Origin: Serratia liquefaciens ATCC 27592
Lineage (GTDB): Bacteria > Pseudomonadota > Gammaproteobacteria > Enterobacterales > Enterobacteriaceae
DNA length: 64,000 bases
Assembly (NCBI RefSeq): GCF_000422085.1
Contig: NC_021741.1
Location: 4,402,001-4,466,000 of the forward strand
Direction of reading: 5' to 3'
Shown here: piece by piece, positions 46,101-55,510 of the stretch
How positions within the stretch are numbered: position 1 is the stretch's first letter
Layout: each line of letters starts with the position of its first letter
Position numbers and translations under genes: made by a program
The notes under the pieces: generated by a model
Told to the model about the DNA's origin: nothing
Database searches by the model: none
The model's input: the letters and a program-made list of their open reading frames with translations, nothing else

Positions 46101-49100
46101 GTGGTGGTCGTGGTTTTCGACATCAGGCCGTTACCGCCGGTCACCTTGTGTCGCTCGTCCAGATCGAGAGTGTTCTCGCCGCTGAGAATATTGATGTCAT
46201 GGCCGGCATTGAGGTTCAGCGCATCGCCGGCCGAAACCGTTGCCGCATGGGCAGTAATATCGTTCCCGGCATTGAGGGTCACGGCCCCTTTGCCCACCAC
46301 TTCGCTGCCGACCTGCTGGCTGTTGCCCTGTTTCAGGCTGTTGTCGCCATTCCAGATCAGGTTGTCGCGGCTGGCCGTGGTCACCGTATTCAGGGTGAGA
46401 TCGCGCCCGGCACTCAGCAGGGTTTGGCCATTCTCACCGCTGTTAACCACCTGCGCCGCATCCAACTTGATGTCGCGACCGGCCTGCAGCATCAGCTTGC
46501 CGTCGGCTCCCTGCACGTACATGCCTGCCACGCTGTCGATGTTGGTGCGTTCGAAGCTGTTGGCACCGTTAACGCTCTGCGCCGTACGGGTAGTGCTGAT
46601 GGCGTTGATATCACGCCCGGCGCTGGCCAGCAGCGAGTTGTTGCCCTGGATCACCCCGCCGATATTGTTAATGTCGGTACGGGCAGTCAGGCCAACGTCG
46701 GCCCCCTGAATCTGGCCCGCCACGTTGGTGATGTTGGCGGCGCTCAGTTTCACCACTTCACGCCCGGCGATATGGCCGCTGTTGAACAGGCCTTCGCCCA
46801 GATTGAGATTGACGTTACGCCCGGCAATCAGCGCACCGGAGCCATCCAGATCGCCCGGTTGCATGCGGGCATACACTTGCGGTACCAGGACGTTTTGCTG
46901 GCTGCCGTCCGGCAAGGTGACTTTGGCGTTCACCAGCCAAACGATATCTTGGGTCAACAACCCCATCTGCTCAGCCGTCAGCGCCACGCCCACCTTCAGG
47001 TTATATTGCTGGCTGAAGGCCAGCCCCTGATCCATCAGCGCCTTAAACTGCTCTTCGTCGTTGTTGAAACCGTCCAGATAGCGCTGGCCGGTCAGGTTGA
47101 TCACCTGTTCGCGGATCAGCCGCTGCTCGTAGTAACCGTCACCCAGGCGCTTCAACACGTTATCCGGATTATTGGTCACTTTACCCATCATGTAATCCGA
47201 ACCCAGCCAGGCTTTCTGGTTGGTGAAGCGCGGATCGGTCTCCACCAGATACTGGCCGCCCGGCGCCGGATTGGTCTTGAACAGGCTGTTGTCCGGCAAA
47301 CGGGTGTCTGGCCCGACAATGCGCACCACGCTGTCCGCCACGTCGCCCTGCTGGTTATTGACCTTGTTGGCGACTTCGAACTGCTGACCCGGCTGCAACG
47401 CTACGGCCTGGATCACCGGCAGAGCGCCGCTGCCAATAGTCTGCAGGCCGGCGGAAATATCACTGCCGCTGACCACCGCATTGACCCCACCGGCAGCGCC
47501 GATAGTGGTATTGGTGCCCTGCTGCGTCAGCGGGGCAATGGCGATTGGGTTACCTGCCACCTGCCCGTGGTCAATCAGCTGGCTCGGCTTCAGCGAAATG
47601 GTCTGAATGGTGGTCGGTGGCGTATAGGCCGTGGCATTGTGCCCCTGCTTATCTTTACCCTTCTTCTTGATGCGGTAGTAACTGGTCACTTCGCCGACGT
47701 CGGTGGTCAGGCGCTGGCCCGGCACCGCCACGTTATCCACGCTGCCGGCATTAATCGCCAGCGTGCCGCCCGCGATCACCTGGCTCTTGTCGTTCAGCAG
47801 ATGGCCGGCGTTGATCGCCATATCGCCACCCGCGATGATTTTGGCCGGATCGCTTTCCTTGATCTGGGTTTCCTGCACCGTGCGGTTGTAGTCGTATTGC
47901 GTAAATCTGTCGTTGTTATGCCCAGTTTTCCCTGGGGTATTCAGGTTCAACAGCGAGTCTGATGAATTGCGGTCAACGAAAACGCCCGGTTCTCCGGCCA
48001 TCCAGCGTACCGGGTCACCCGATTGCTGATACTCGGTAATTTTTCCGTTGGAAACGGTGACCAGTTCGGTAGTAAAGCGGTCGTTGACGTTGTTGATCTG
48101 TCCGGCCGAAATAGCCATGTTGCCCGCAGATTCAAGGGTCGAACTGTGATTGTTGAGGGTACCGGCCTGGCCAGTGGCCAGGTGGTTGGCGTCAAGCTGG
48201 CCGCCAATCGCCATGTCCCCGCCGCTGTAGATCAACCCATGATCGTAGTTATTCAGCGTTTGGGTGCCGATATCCACCCGTTCGCGCCCGGCCAGCGTGG
48301 CAGCGGTGCCGTTTTCCGCCAGGTTGTTAAAGGTGACGGTTTGCACGCCAATAGCATCGCCATAAATACGGCCGGTGCCAATGTTGGTCAGCGTATTGGC
48401 CTGGATCAACGTATGTTTGCCGTCAATCAGACCATAGTTGGTCAAGGTACCGTTGACCGTCAGCCAATCCTGCCCGGCGTTTATCTCCCCGCTGGCGGCA
48501 TTGAACAGATTATTGGCGCGCAGATCGAGCTTGGCACCCGCCAGCAGTTTGCCGCTGTTGGTCACATCGCCCGGCGTGGTGAAATTGAAATTGCCGTTGG
48601 CAATCATCTCACCGCTGTTATTGATGCCCTGTGCGCTGACCAGGTTCATATCGCCCAGCGACAGCAATTGCCCGTCGCCGCCGACCGCTGCTGCGTTGAT
48701 GTCCAGCAGCTTGCCCGCTTTAACGATACCGCCGGTGTTCAGCAGGTTAAGCGCCGCGCCCTGCAACCGCAGGTTTTCGCTGGCGGCCAGTTGGCCAGCG
48801 CTGTTATCCAACTGACCGCCGTTGGTGATAGTCAGCTGTTGGTTAGCCAGAATGCTGCCGCCACGGTTGCTCAACGAGCCGGTGTTCAACGCCACGGCTT
48901 GGCCTTCCAGCCCTTTATTTTCCGCCTTGGTGTCGTCGTTGATGAACTGCAGGGCATTGAGCGTCACGGTGGCGCCGCTGCGGATCAGCCCCAGGGCGTT
49001 GTCGATAACCCCCTGAGCGCTGTCCAGCAACAGGTTACCGACCGCCTGAATTTGTCCATTGCGGTTATCCAGACCGGCACTGGCGAGTTGAACCGCCTGT

Positions 49101-52100
49101 TCGCCAATAATCCGCCCGCCGTTACTGTTGTCCAATTTCAGCGCCGCCAGGGCAAAGCCACCTTTGGCCCCCAGCGTTCCGCCCTGATTATTGACGTCGC
49201 CACTGCTGAGCTGCAGTTTACCCAGGCTGTGCAGGGTACCGTTCTGGTTATCCAGCCGCTGGCCGTGGGTATCAACATGCATATCCGCACCCGACTGCAC
49301 CAATCCACCCTGATTATTCAAGCCGCCTGCGCCGGTGGTATTCAGCACCAATGCCTGCTGTGCCACCAGTTTGCCGCCACCGTTCAGCAGCGCTTCGGCA
49401 TCGAGCTGCAAGCCCTTGCCGGCAATCACCACGCCCTGGCCGTTATCGAATACGCCGGTAGTGAGGTTCATCGCCCCCTGGCTGGTGATGCCGCCCTTGT
49501 CGCCGCTGTTGGCGTTGGTCAGCCGCTCAACGGTCAGATCTAACCCCTCACCACTCTGGATCAGGCCACCGTCGTTGTTATTGAGGCTATTGCCGTGCAG
49601 CTCCAGCGCCGTCTGTGCCGCCAACTGGCCGCCCTGATTCTCCAGCAGGCCGAAGTTAATCTTCGCCACATCGGCGCTGACCAGCGTGCCCTGATTGTTC
49701 ACCAAATGCGCGCTGTCCAGCTGCAGTTTTTTGCCTGCGCCAATCACCCCAAGATTGCTGTTATCCAGCAATTCTTTGGCATCCAGCGTCATATCCTGAC
49801 CGGACTTGATCGCCCCGCCCTGGTTATTGATCACCCTGGCGGTGGCCGACAGCTGCTTCTCTGAAGCCAGCGTGCCGCGGCGATTATCCAGTTGCTCGCC
49901 ATGCAGCTGCAGGTCACCCGAACTGGCGATAAAACCGGCTTGGTTATCGACGGCACCGCTGGCGATCGTCAGTTTGCCCAGGCTGCTGATACCGCCATTC
50001 TTGCCGCTGTCGCGATTGCTCAACGCCTGACCATGGGTATCGATGCGCGCATCGCCGCCCGCCTGCAACAGTCCTCCGTCGTTGGTCAGTGCCAGGCTGT
50101 CGATATTCAGCTTCTGCTTGCCGACCAGAGTGCCCTGGCTGTTATCAAGCTGGGCGGTGAACAGATCGGTCGTCCCGGCACCCACCAGCATGCCCTGGCT
50201 GTTGTCCAGCGCGCCGCTGTGGATCGTCAACGTCCCCTGGCTGAGGATGCCGCCGGTTTCACCGCTCAGGCGGTTGCTCAACGCCGCGCCCTGGGTGTCG
50301 ATATTCAAATTGCCGGCGGCTTGCAGCAGGCCAGCGTCATTGTTCAGCACACCGCTGCTCAGGCCCAGATCTCCGCTGGCGGCGATAACGCCCTGTTGGT
50401 TGTTCAGCGCCCCTTTGCCCAGCGCCAGCGAAAGCGCGCCGCCCACGACCTGCCCGGCCTGATTCTCCAGCCCGGTACCGGTCAGTTGCAGAGCCTGTTT
50501 GGCTTCAATACGGCCGCCGCGGTTATCCAGCGCCTGTCGCGCCGTGACCTCAGCATTGCCCGTCGCGGCGGAAACCAACCCCTTGCGGTTATCCAGCTTG
50601 TCCGCCCGCAGCTGAGTATGGCCGCTGGCCGCCAGTTGTCCCTGTCGGTTATCGATAGCGCCGCTGACCTGTGCCTTCAGGCTGCCGTCCTGCGCAGCAA
50701 TCACTTTGCCGCTTTGGTTGTTCAACCGCGCGGCGTTAAGCGCGACGTTACCGTTTGCCGCCAGTTGGCCGCCCTGGTTATCAATCCCCTCGCGGGTTGT
50801 GAGGCGCATCTCACCCTTGCCGCTCTGCACCAGTTGGCCGCTGCGGTTAGACAGGCTACCGGCATTCAACGCGATCTGCTGCGCTGAAGTGGTGCCGCCG
50901 TCTAATACGTAGTCGCCGCCCTGCATGCTGAGCTGGCCGTTGGACAGCAGCTTGCCACCATCGCCCTGCAAGCGACCTGTATTCACCGCCAGCGCACCTT
51001 TACCGGCATGGACGATTTGCCCGCCCTGGTTGTCGATCAGACCCGCTTCCAACGTCAAGTCATTGCCGTTGCTGGCAATACGGCCACCGGCGTTATCCAG
51101 TTTGCCCTGTGGGTTCAACCGGAGGTTGTCTTCGCCAAGCTGGGTGATCTCCCCCTTGCGGTTGGATAAGTCATGCGCATTAAGCGCCAGTTTATTCGCC
51201 GCCAGCTTGCCACCGTCATTATTGAACCGCTTGCCGCTGCTGGCGGTGAGCTGTTGCGTGGCTTCGACCTGTGCATTGGCCGTGGACAAATCGCCGGCCC
51301 CGGCTTCCAGCGTGACCTGGGTAGCCGCGGTACGGCTGCCGCTGATGTCCACGCCCTGCCCATTGGCACGCAGGTTGCCTGCCGCCAGATTTTGGCCCTG
51401 CGCAGTCAGTTTTCCGCTGGTGGTTAGCGCCAGTTCGCCGCTGCCGCCAAGCCGACCATCCTGTTGCACACCGGCCGCCAGCGTACTGCCTTTGCCGCTG
51501 TTCAGGCTGGCTGCCTGGATACGCACATTATTGCGGGCCGCAATTGAACCGCTGTTTTGTACCTCACCGTCGCTGCTGACATCGGCATGGCCCGCCGCGA
51601 ACAGCGAACCGCTGTTGCTGACGCCGCCCTTCGAGGCCAGTTGCGTATCAGCGCCGCTGCTAATTTTACCGCTGTTTTCAATACGGCCATCGGCAGTGAC
51701 TATCACGCTGCCGGCCTGCGCACCGATGTTACCGGCGTTACGTACCCCAACGCCGGTTTCGGTGCCAATCATGCGGATCTTACCGGCGTACATACCGCCC
51801 AGCTTAGCCACGTCCACCGCAAGTTGTGGACGGGTGGCCGGCTCGTCGCTTTGTTTGTCGATCTGTTGATGCGCGGCATCCACCTTGTTGCGCCCGGTGG
51901 TGACTTTGAGATCGTTCGCCCACAGTCCGGCATTGATCTTCGTCGAACGTGCAATGATCTCGGTGTAATCCTGGCGCGAACTGTCCATACCGGCGCCTTC
52001 AACCACCACTTCACCGCGTTCGACGTTAAAGCCGGTCAGGTTACCGTTGTTCATCTGCGCCTGCCCGGTGGTCAGGGTGGCGCGGTTGGCGTTGATAAAA

Positions 52101-52663
52101 CCGCAACCGTTACAGGTAATGCCTGACGGGTTGGCGATCACCACCTGAGCACGCTGCCCGGCAACCTCGATATAACCGTTCAAACGGCTGGGATCGCGGG
52201 AGTTGACCTCGTTGAGGATCACCTTGGCTTCGCCTTTCGCTAGCCACGGGTTACCGTCGACCCAGCCGCCCTGCTGGGTTTGAGTCATTTTGTGGGAGTT
52301 GTTGAGGATCGCACCCTGTTTGTCGACGTCAAACTGGCTGTAGGTATTGCGAGAAACCCCACCGGCGCTTGGCGTCTGGATATTGACCTGTGGCGTACCG
52401 TTGGCGCTGTTGACGATGGTCGGCTGCTGGCCGCCCGGCGCATTGCCGTCAGCAATAATCGCCGCCTGCACCGGTTGGAAAGCCCCCAGCGCCATCAGCA
52501 GGCTAAAGCTGACGGCGTTCATCTTGCCTATGCACTGGCTCAGGGTATGCCCCAAACCAGACGAACGGGCTGACCCGGCACGGCCGGAGCGGGCGATATC
52601 CGCCACCACCATCAGCATGCCACGCGCTTTGTTGAAAACGATACGATACAGGTTCTTGTTCAT
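43160..52663 (-). CDS. cdiA: CdiA, contact-dependent inhibition toxin/adhesin
   Basis: Two-partner-secretion exoprotein of 3167 residues. The extended signal peptide region (MNKNLYRIVFNKARGMLM start, signal to about residue 68) precedes the TPS haemagglutination domain (to about 330, with IANPSGITCNGCGFIN). A long run of filamentous-haemagglutinin repeats of the 'LDNRGG/LNNQGG' kind extends to about 1500, followed by the receptor-binding middle and FHA-2 repeats (about 1970-2650). A pretoxin region with SPIFDK at about 2760 leads to a VENN-like boundary, SENN at 2989-2992. The final 175 residues are the toxin tip, glycine-rich with alternating hydrophobic residues (GVGISYGKDGVGLSLGVG), and visibly AT-richer. 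Confidence 0.95.
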   Translation of the reverse strand: MNKNLYRIVFNKARGMLMVVADIARSGRAGSARSSGLGHTLSQCIGKMNAVSFSLLMALGAFQPVQAAIIADGNAPGGQQPTIVNSANGTPQVNIQTPSAGGVSRNTYSQFDVDKQGAILNNSHKMTQTQQGGWVDGNPWLAKGEAKVILNEVNSRDPSRLNGYIEVAGQRAQVVIANPSGITCNGCGFINANRATLTTGQAQMNNGNLTGFNVERGEVVVEGAGMDSSRQDYTEIIARSTKINAGLWANDLKVTTGRNKVDAAHQQIDKQSDEPATRPQLAVDVAKLGGMYAGKIRMIGTETGVGVRNAGNIGAQAGSVIVTADGRIENSGKISSGADTQLASKGGVSNSGSLFAAGHADVSSDGEVQNSGSIAARNNVRIQAASLNSGKGSTLAAGVQQDGRLGGSGELALTTSGKLTAQGQNLAAGNLRANGQGVDISGSRTAATQVTLEAGAGDLSTANAQVEATQQLTASSGKRFNNDGGKLAANKLALNAHDLSNRKGEITQLGEDNLRLNPQGKLDNAGGRIASNGNDLTLEAGLIDNQGGQIVHAGKGALAVNTGRLQGDGGKLLSNGQLSMQGGDYVLDGGTTSAQQIALNAGSLSNRSGQLVQSGKGEMRLTTREGIDNQGGQLAANGNVALNAARLNNQSGKVIAAQDGSLKAQVSGAIDNRQGQLAASGHTQLRADKLDNRKGLVSAATGNAEVTARQALDNRGGRIEAKQALQLTGTGLENQAGQVVGGALSLALGKGALNNQQGVIAASGDLGLSSGVLNNDAGLLQAAGNLNIDTQGAALSNRLSGETGGILSQGTLTIHSGALDNSQGMLVGAGTTDLFTAQLDNSQGTLVGKQKLNIDSLALTNDGGLLQAGGDARIDTHGQALSNRDSGKNGGISSLGKLTIASGAVDNQAGFIASSGDLQLHGEQLDNRRGTLASEKQLSATARVINNQGGAIKSGQDMTLDAKELLDNSNLGVIGAGKKLQLDSAHLVNNQGTLVSADVAKINFGLLENQGGQLAAQTALELHGNSLNNNDGGLIQSGEGLDLTVERLTNANSGDKGGITSQGAMNLTTGVFDNGQGVVIAGKGLQLDAEALLNGGGKLVAQQALVLNTTGAGGLNNQGGLVQSGADMHVDTHGQRLDNQNGTLHSLGKLQLSSGDVNNQGGTLGAKGGFALAALKLDNSNGGRIIGEQAVQLASAGLDNRNGQIQAVGNLLLDSAQGVIDNALGLIRSGATVTLNALQFINDDTKAENKGLEGQAVALNTGSLSNRGGSILANQQLTITNGGQLDNSAGQLAASENLRLQGAALNLLNTGGIVKAGKLLDINAAAVGGDGQLLSLGDMNLVSAQGINNSGEMIANGNFNFTTPGDVTNSGKLLAGAKLDLRANNLFNAASGEINAGQDWLTVNGTLTNYGLIDGKHTLIQANTLTNIGTGRIYGDAIGVQTVTFNNLAENGTAATLAGRERVDIGTQTLNNYDHGLIYSGGDMAIGGQLDANHLATGQAGTLNNHSSTLESAGNMAISAGQINNVNDRFTTELVTVSNGKITEYQQSGDPVRWMAGEPGVFVDRNSSDSLLNLNTPGKTGHNNDRFTQYDYNRTVQETQIKESDPAKIIAGGDMAINAGHLLNDKSQVIAGGTLAINAGSVDNVAVPGQRLTTDVGEVTSYYRIKKKGKDKQGHNATAYTPPTTIQTISLKPSQLIDHGQVAGNPIAIAPLTQQGTNTTIGAAGGVNAVVSGSDISAGLQTIGSGALPVIQAVALQPGQQFEVANKVNNQQGDVADSVVRIVGPDTRLPDNSLFKTNPAPGGQYLVETDPRFTNQKAWLGSDYMMGKVTNNPDNVLKRLGDGYYEQRLIREQVINLTGQRYLDGFNNDEEQFKALMDQGLAFSQQYNLKVGVALTAEQMGLLTQDIVWLVNAKVTLPDGSQQNVLVPQVYARMQPGDLDGSGALIAGRNVNLNLGEGLFNSGHIAGREVVKLSAANITNVAGQIQGADVGLTARTDINNIGGVIQGNNSLLASAGRDINAISTTRTAQSVNGANSFERTNIDSVAGMYVQGADGKLMLQAGRDIKLDAAQVVNSGENGQTLLSAGRDLTLNTVTTASRDNLIWNGDNSLKQGNSQQVGSEVVGKGAVTLNAGNDITAHAATVSAGDALNLNAGHDINILSGENTLDLDERHKVTGGNGLMSKTTTTTRDTLDRQTVQGTTLSGDSINVLAGNDLRVQGSSVAGTQDVKLLAGNDLSITGATESNSELHLKQEKKSGLMSSGGIGISYGTESLKTTDTAQGLTNQGSTVGSVNGNVTLGAGNNLAVTGSELVAGKDMALSGKNVSVTQAQDQNSQTHKVEQKKSGLTLALSGTVGSALNTAVETSQQAKSTDDSRLAALQGTKAALSGVQAVQAARLAQAQGADPANNNMVGISISYGTQSSTSTQNSGQSTAQGSSLTAGNNLSITASGNGVKGQDGDILVQGSQLQAGKDVTLNANRDVNLLSAKNTQYLDGKNESQGGTLGVGIGVGSGGIGLSVSASVNKGKGNEKGNGTSHTETTVNAGNQVNITSGRDTNLIGAQVTGESVKADVGRNLLLESQQDSDRYDSKQQNASAGGSFTFGSMTGSGSISLSKDKMHSNYDSVQEQTGIFAGKGGFDLTVGEHTQLNGAVIGSTATADKNKLDTGTLGFKDIHNQADFDVEHQSVGISSGGSIGSQFAGNMANGLLVGANNSGHDSSTTFAAVSDGTIIIRDQDKQTQDVNDLSRDVEHANQTLSPIFDKEKEQKRLQQAQLIGEIGNQAMDIARTEGAIAATKAANEKMNNVTDADRQAAAAKLAKEKNGKVITDKDINEQIYQTAYNQAFSESGYGTGGKVQQGMQAAVAAVQGLAGGDLKAAIAGGAAPYLAEQIHRLAPNEESRIIAHAVVAGALAELQGQSAAAGAAGAATAALGTKAIAEAMFGTSDFSKMSEEQRQTVSALATLAGGLAGGLASGDTAGAVVGGQSGKNTSENNDQFNFPIPPAVQQDASLAFWMAQKGAGPEAIDQAVKDSHLGPSVGVTYKVKPYGKVEAAVGAGYGLYVDGTVDTTQISLNQGETLALGGRVAGQIGIQLGPYFANTLDMERNNSLDFGFGIAGVGISYGKDGVGLSLGVGPAIGWTGISKETGVGNVDINGSSGTEFYHYDFEKK

Positions 52664-52673
52664 GGCAATGTCC

Positions 52674-53204
52674 TTATTGGATTTCTGACGGCTCGACGGC
52701 TAACGGGTGGCTCGCCCACCATTGCTGCGCCTGTTGATGGCTAACCTGCGCGCCTTTAAAGTTCACCACGCGCTTTCCGCGCTGCTCTCCGCGGTGATAC
52801 AGCGCCCGCATGCACAGGTGCGGGAAGATTTCCCGGGCGATCAGATTGCGCATTTCTCGCGTGTGCCCAAAGGGCGCTATCCAGTCGCAGAACCACAGAC
52901 GATCGCCACTGTTCCAGTCACTTTCCAGCATATTCACCGCAGGTTGCGTCAAATACCGCGCCTCGGCCTCTTGATTCATCCAGGCCCAACTGAGGAAAAA
53001 CACCGGCTGATTCTGGTGCGACGCCAGCACATATTGCTGTCGCTTGATGATCGGCAGCAGCAGGGTCGGCAGGGTGTGCAGCGGGGCGTCGCGGTGCATC
53101 GGTGAATGCATCCACAGCCATACCGCCGCACCAAAGGCTTCTGCCTCACTGTCTTCGCCGCCGAGGATCAACGGCGCCCTGATATCGTATTCGCCTATGC
53201 GCAT
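52674..53204 (-). CDS. HlyC/RtxC-like toxin-activating lysine acyltransferase (CdiC)
   Basis: Protein of 176 residues resembling the HlyC family, which transfers acyl chains from acyl carrier protein to toxin lysines. The family histidine and aspartate region is seen as an N-terminal ...LWMHSPMHRD, a central FLSWAWMNQEAEARYL, and GDRLWFCDWIAPFG. The position between cdiB and cdiA corresponds to cdiC of some CDI loci. It ends 10 bases before the cdiA start. Acylation of CdiA is a hypothesis from the family. Confidence 0.78.
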   Translation of the reverse strand: MRIGEYDIRAPLILGGEDSEAEAFGAAVWLWMHSPMHRDAPLHTLPTLLLPIIKRQQYVLASHQNQPVFFLSWAWMNQEAEARYLTQPAVNMLESDWNSGDRLWFCDWIAPFGHTREMRNLIAREIFPHLCMRALYHRGEQRGKRVVNFKGAQVSHQQAQQWWASHPLAVEPSEIQ

Positions 53205-53214
53205 GGTCGTGCCC

Positions 53215-54930
53215 TCAGTAGTTCCAGCTCAGGTTAAAGCCCAGGGTGACCGGGCTGGTGCTGAACCCCTCGGGTTTGGAGAACGGCACGCCGGCGAACA
53301 GATCGTAACCGACCTTGAAGGCGTAGCCGCGCAGCCCCACCACGCCACCGGCCAGGTGCTGCCCAACCAGATAGTCGGAACCGTAACCGCCCACTTCGCC
53401 GTAGTCGGCGCCGAGGTACAACTCTTGCCCCTGCAACGGTGTGCGCCAGGCCAGATCGTTACGGACGAACCAGCCGTGATTGGCGTTCAGGGTGCGTTCG
53501 CCATCAAAGCCGCGCACCGTCCAACGGTTGCCGATAGCGAACTGATCCTGCGGCGTCAGCGGCGTATCGCTGATCTGACGCTGGTATTGCACGTTGTAGC
53601 GGAAATTCTGGCTGAACAGACTGAATGGCACGTCGAGCTGGGCGTTAAGCTGCACAATTTTGCTGAGCGCCGTGGCCTCGCCAAAGGCCTCTTCCGGCGC
53701 AGGCAATGCGCCGAACCAACGGGTACCGCGCTGATAACTGACACCCGCGTCCAGCGTAGCTTGTTGAATGTAGTGGCGGTGCTGCAGCCCCAGGCGCCAG
53801 CCCGAGGTGCGTCGGCGCTGCACTTCCACTTCGGTATCGTTGATGTAGTTACTGGACTCGCGCGCCAGCACGTCATAGGTCAGCGTAGTTTTCTGGCTGC
53901 CGTTGCGGTGCAGCACCCGGCTGAGTTGGAAATCCAGATTCTTGCTTTTGCCGCTGTAGCGGTAATCCTGATTCTGACCGGCAATGGTCTGGTGGTAGTC
54001 ATAGCTGTTGGCGGTAACCCCGGCCATCCAGTAACCGAACGGTACCGAATAGTGCCCGGTGATGTTCTTCGATCCCTTGCCGCCCTGGTTTTGCAGATCG
54101 GTAGAGCCGGAGATATAGAACAGATCGCTGAGCGAAAACGGGTTATCCAGCGACAGCGTTAAACCACCCTGATAGCGCCCGGTACTCTTGGTGCCGGAAT
54201 CATCCAGCGAGGCACCAATACGCCACATGCGTTCCTGCTTCCAGCTCAGGGCGATGTCACTTTCGCCGGGCTGTTCGCCGGGGATGATTTCCATATTGGC
54301 CTGCACCGTCGGCAGGCGCTGCAGGTTCTCCAGCCCCTGTTCGATATCGCGCAGGTCCAGCAGGTTGCCCGCATGGGCCGGGAAGCTGCTGTAAGGCTGA
54401 ATGTAATGGCCGCTGTCAGGCGTCAGTTTCACCTGCCGCACGTAACCCGGCACCACCACCAGCCGCAGCTTGCCGCTTTTCAGATCCTGCGTCGGCGCCA
54501 GCACGCGCGTAGTGATGTAGCCGTGATCCACCAGCCGGTTTTGCAGGGTACTCATCAACAGGTTAATGCCCTGCCCGCCCAGGCAGCGCCCCTGCGCCTG
54601 ATTAGCGATGCGCTGTAACGGCAGCCAATGAGGGAGTTTGTCCTGGCCACTCAATTCGACCTGATCGATAGGGAAGCAGGGTTTTTCCTGCGGGAAAGCA
54701 ATACGTCCAAAACTGGATGAAGGTGGCGACAAGCGCACATCCGGCGTCGGAGGGGTCAGCTGTTGCTCCAGCGCCTTTTGCCGCTGCTGCTGTATGATCA
54801 GCTGTTCGCTGTTTGATGTTGCCGCCAGCAACGGTTGGCTGAATATAAATAGCGGCAAGACAACGGAGCCAAATGGAATACAGCCCTTGCGCACAGCAAG
54901 GCCGAGCGAAGAGTAAGCGGAGTGGCGCAT
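53215..54930 (-). CDS. cdiB: CdiB, TpsB outer membrane transporter for CdiA
   Basis: Omp85/TpsB protein of 571 residues that exports CdiA across the outer membrane. A signal peptide (to about residue 37) is followed by an N-terminal plug helix ([19 protein letters not shown]), POTRA domains (from [11 protein letters not shown]) and a 16-strand barrel with the conserved [10 protein letters not shown] loop and terminal GFNLSWNY. The start MRHSAYSS follows AGGGAAAAAGTA; 18 more in-frame codons upstream are unlikely. It is first in the cdiB-cdiC-cdiA-cdiI operon. Confidence 0.95.
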   Translation of the reverse strand: MRHSAYSSLGLAVRKGCIPFGSVVLPLFIFSQPLLAATSNSEQLIIQQQRQKALEQQLTPPTPDVRLSPPSSSFGRIAFPQEKPCFPIDQVELSGQDKLPHWLPLQRIANQAQGRCLGGQGINLLMSTLQNRLVDHGYITTRVLAPTQDLKSGKLRLVVVPGYVRQVKLTPDSGHYIQPYSSFPAHAGNLLDLRDIEQGLENLQRLPTVQANMEIIPGEQPGESDIALSWKQERMWRIGASLDDSGTKSTGRYQGGLTLSLDNPFSLSDLFYISGSTDLQNQGGKGSKNITGHYSVPFGYWMAGVTANSYDYHQTIAGQNQDYRYSGKSKNLDFQLSRVLHRNGSQKTTLTYDVLARESSNYINDTEVEVQRRRTSGWRLGLQHRHYIQQATLDAGVSYQRGTRWFGALPAPEEAFGEATALSKIVQLNAQLDVPFSLFSQNFRYNVQYQRQISDTPLTPQDQFAIGNRWTVRGFDGERTLNANHGWFVRNDLAWRTPLQGQELYLGADYGEVGGYGSDYLVGQHLAGGVVGLRGYAFKVGYDLFAGVPFSKPEGFSTSPVTLGFNLSWNY

Positions 54931-55450
54931 TACTTTTTCCCTGTCGAAAGACAAATAAAAGATAAGAATTGTAAATAAACGCAAACATTATGCGCACGAA
55001 TAGCTCACGATCAACTTAATTTTGCTCGGTAATGGGCGCTGGGTAACAAAATGCTTAATAAGAAGGATCTGCAATGCTAATGCCGGCGCTGTTAAGCCAA
55101 GCCAAAAATAACAACTAACAAATTGTTTTTAATCACTATATTTATAAATCCATTTTAATCGACATTCATATTCATGAATAATTGCATCTAAACAATGCAA
55201 TTATTCATCACCGAGTCATTAACGCTAAACAGGTTACAACCTTTAAGAAATTTCCTATTTCAAATACGATTAACCACTTTATTAGCTCCCACCAGAAATC
55301 AAATTCGCGATTAATTGCCATGCTGTTTTTTAATTATATTTGTCAATGCGTTACTTATTCACAATCGATATAACTTATTCCGCCATCAAGTCATAGCCAC
55401 CTCGCAGTCTGCTGCCTTTCGCCTGGTGCGACAGATTCTTTCGTTGCAAT
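54931..55450. other. Divergent regulatory region between cdiB and scrK
   Basis: About 520 AT-rich bases without a convincing gene, which should hold the cdi promoter (leftward) and the scrK promoter (rightward). It contains a long perfect inverted repeat at 55174-55208. Confidence 0.6.
55174..55208. repeat. Perfect 14-bp inverted repeat
   Basis: ATGAATAATTGCAT, seven-base spacer, ATGCAATTATTCAT. The symmetry and the location about 245 bases upstream of cdiB suggest a regulator binding site or cruciform; no T run follows, so a terminator is less likely. Confidence 0.65.
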
Positions 55451-55466
55451 GCTAAATCGGTTCTTC
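55451..55466. promoter_or_regulatory. Candidate ScrR operator upstream of scrK
   Basis: GCTAAATCGGTTCTTC preserves the left half of the GCTAAACCGGTTTAGC palindrome recognised by LacI-type ScrR. It lies 45 bases before scrK. Confidence 0.5.
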
Positions 55467-55510
55467 TATTTTAGCTCGCCATCTGACACGGGTGAAAACA
55501 GAGGTTGAAC

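Noticed and set aside
44519-49543. Very long open frames on the plus strand across cdiA (500, 604 and 506 codons)
   Set aside because: They are antisense to the repetitive, GC-rich cdiA coding sequence, have low-complexity composition and no recognisable family; cdiA itself is continuous and conserved.
47000-52000. Dense internal repetition considered as tandem DNA repeats or integron cassettes
   Set aside because: It is explained by the filamentous-haemagglutinin repeats encoded in cdiA.
55182-55373. 63-codon plus-strand frame in the cdiB-scrK gap
   Set aside because: AT-rich, no ribosome site, no homology, and it begins inside the inverted repeat.
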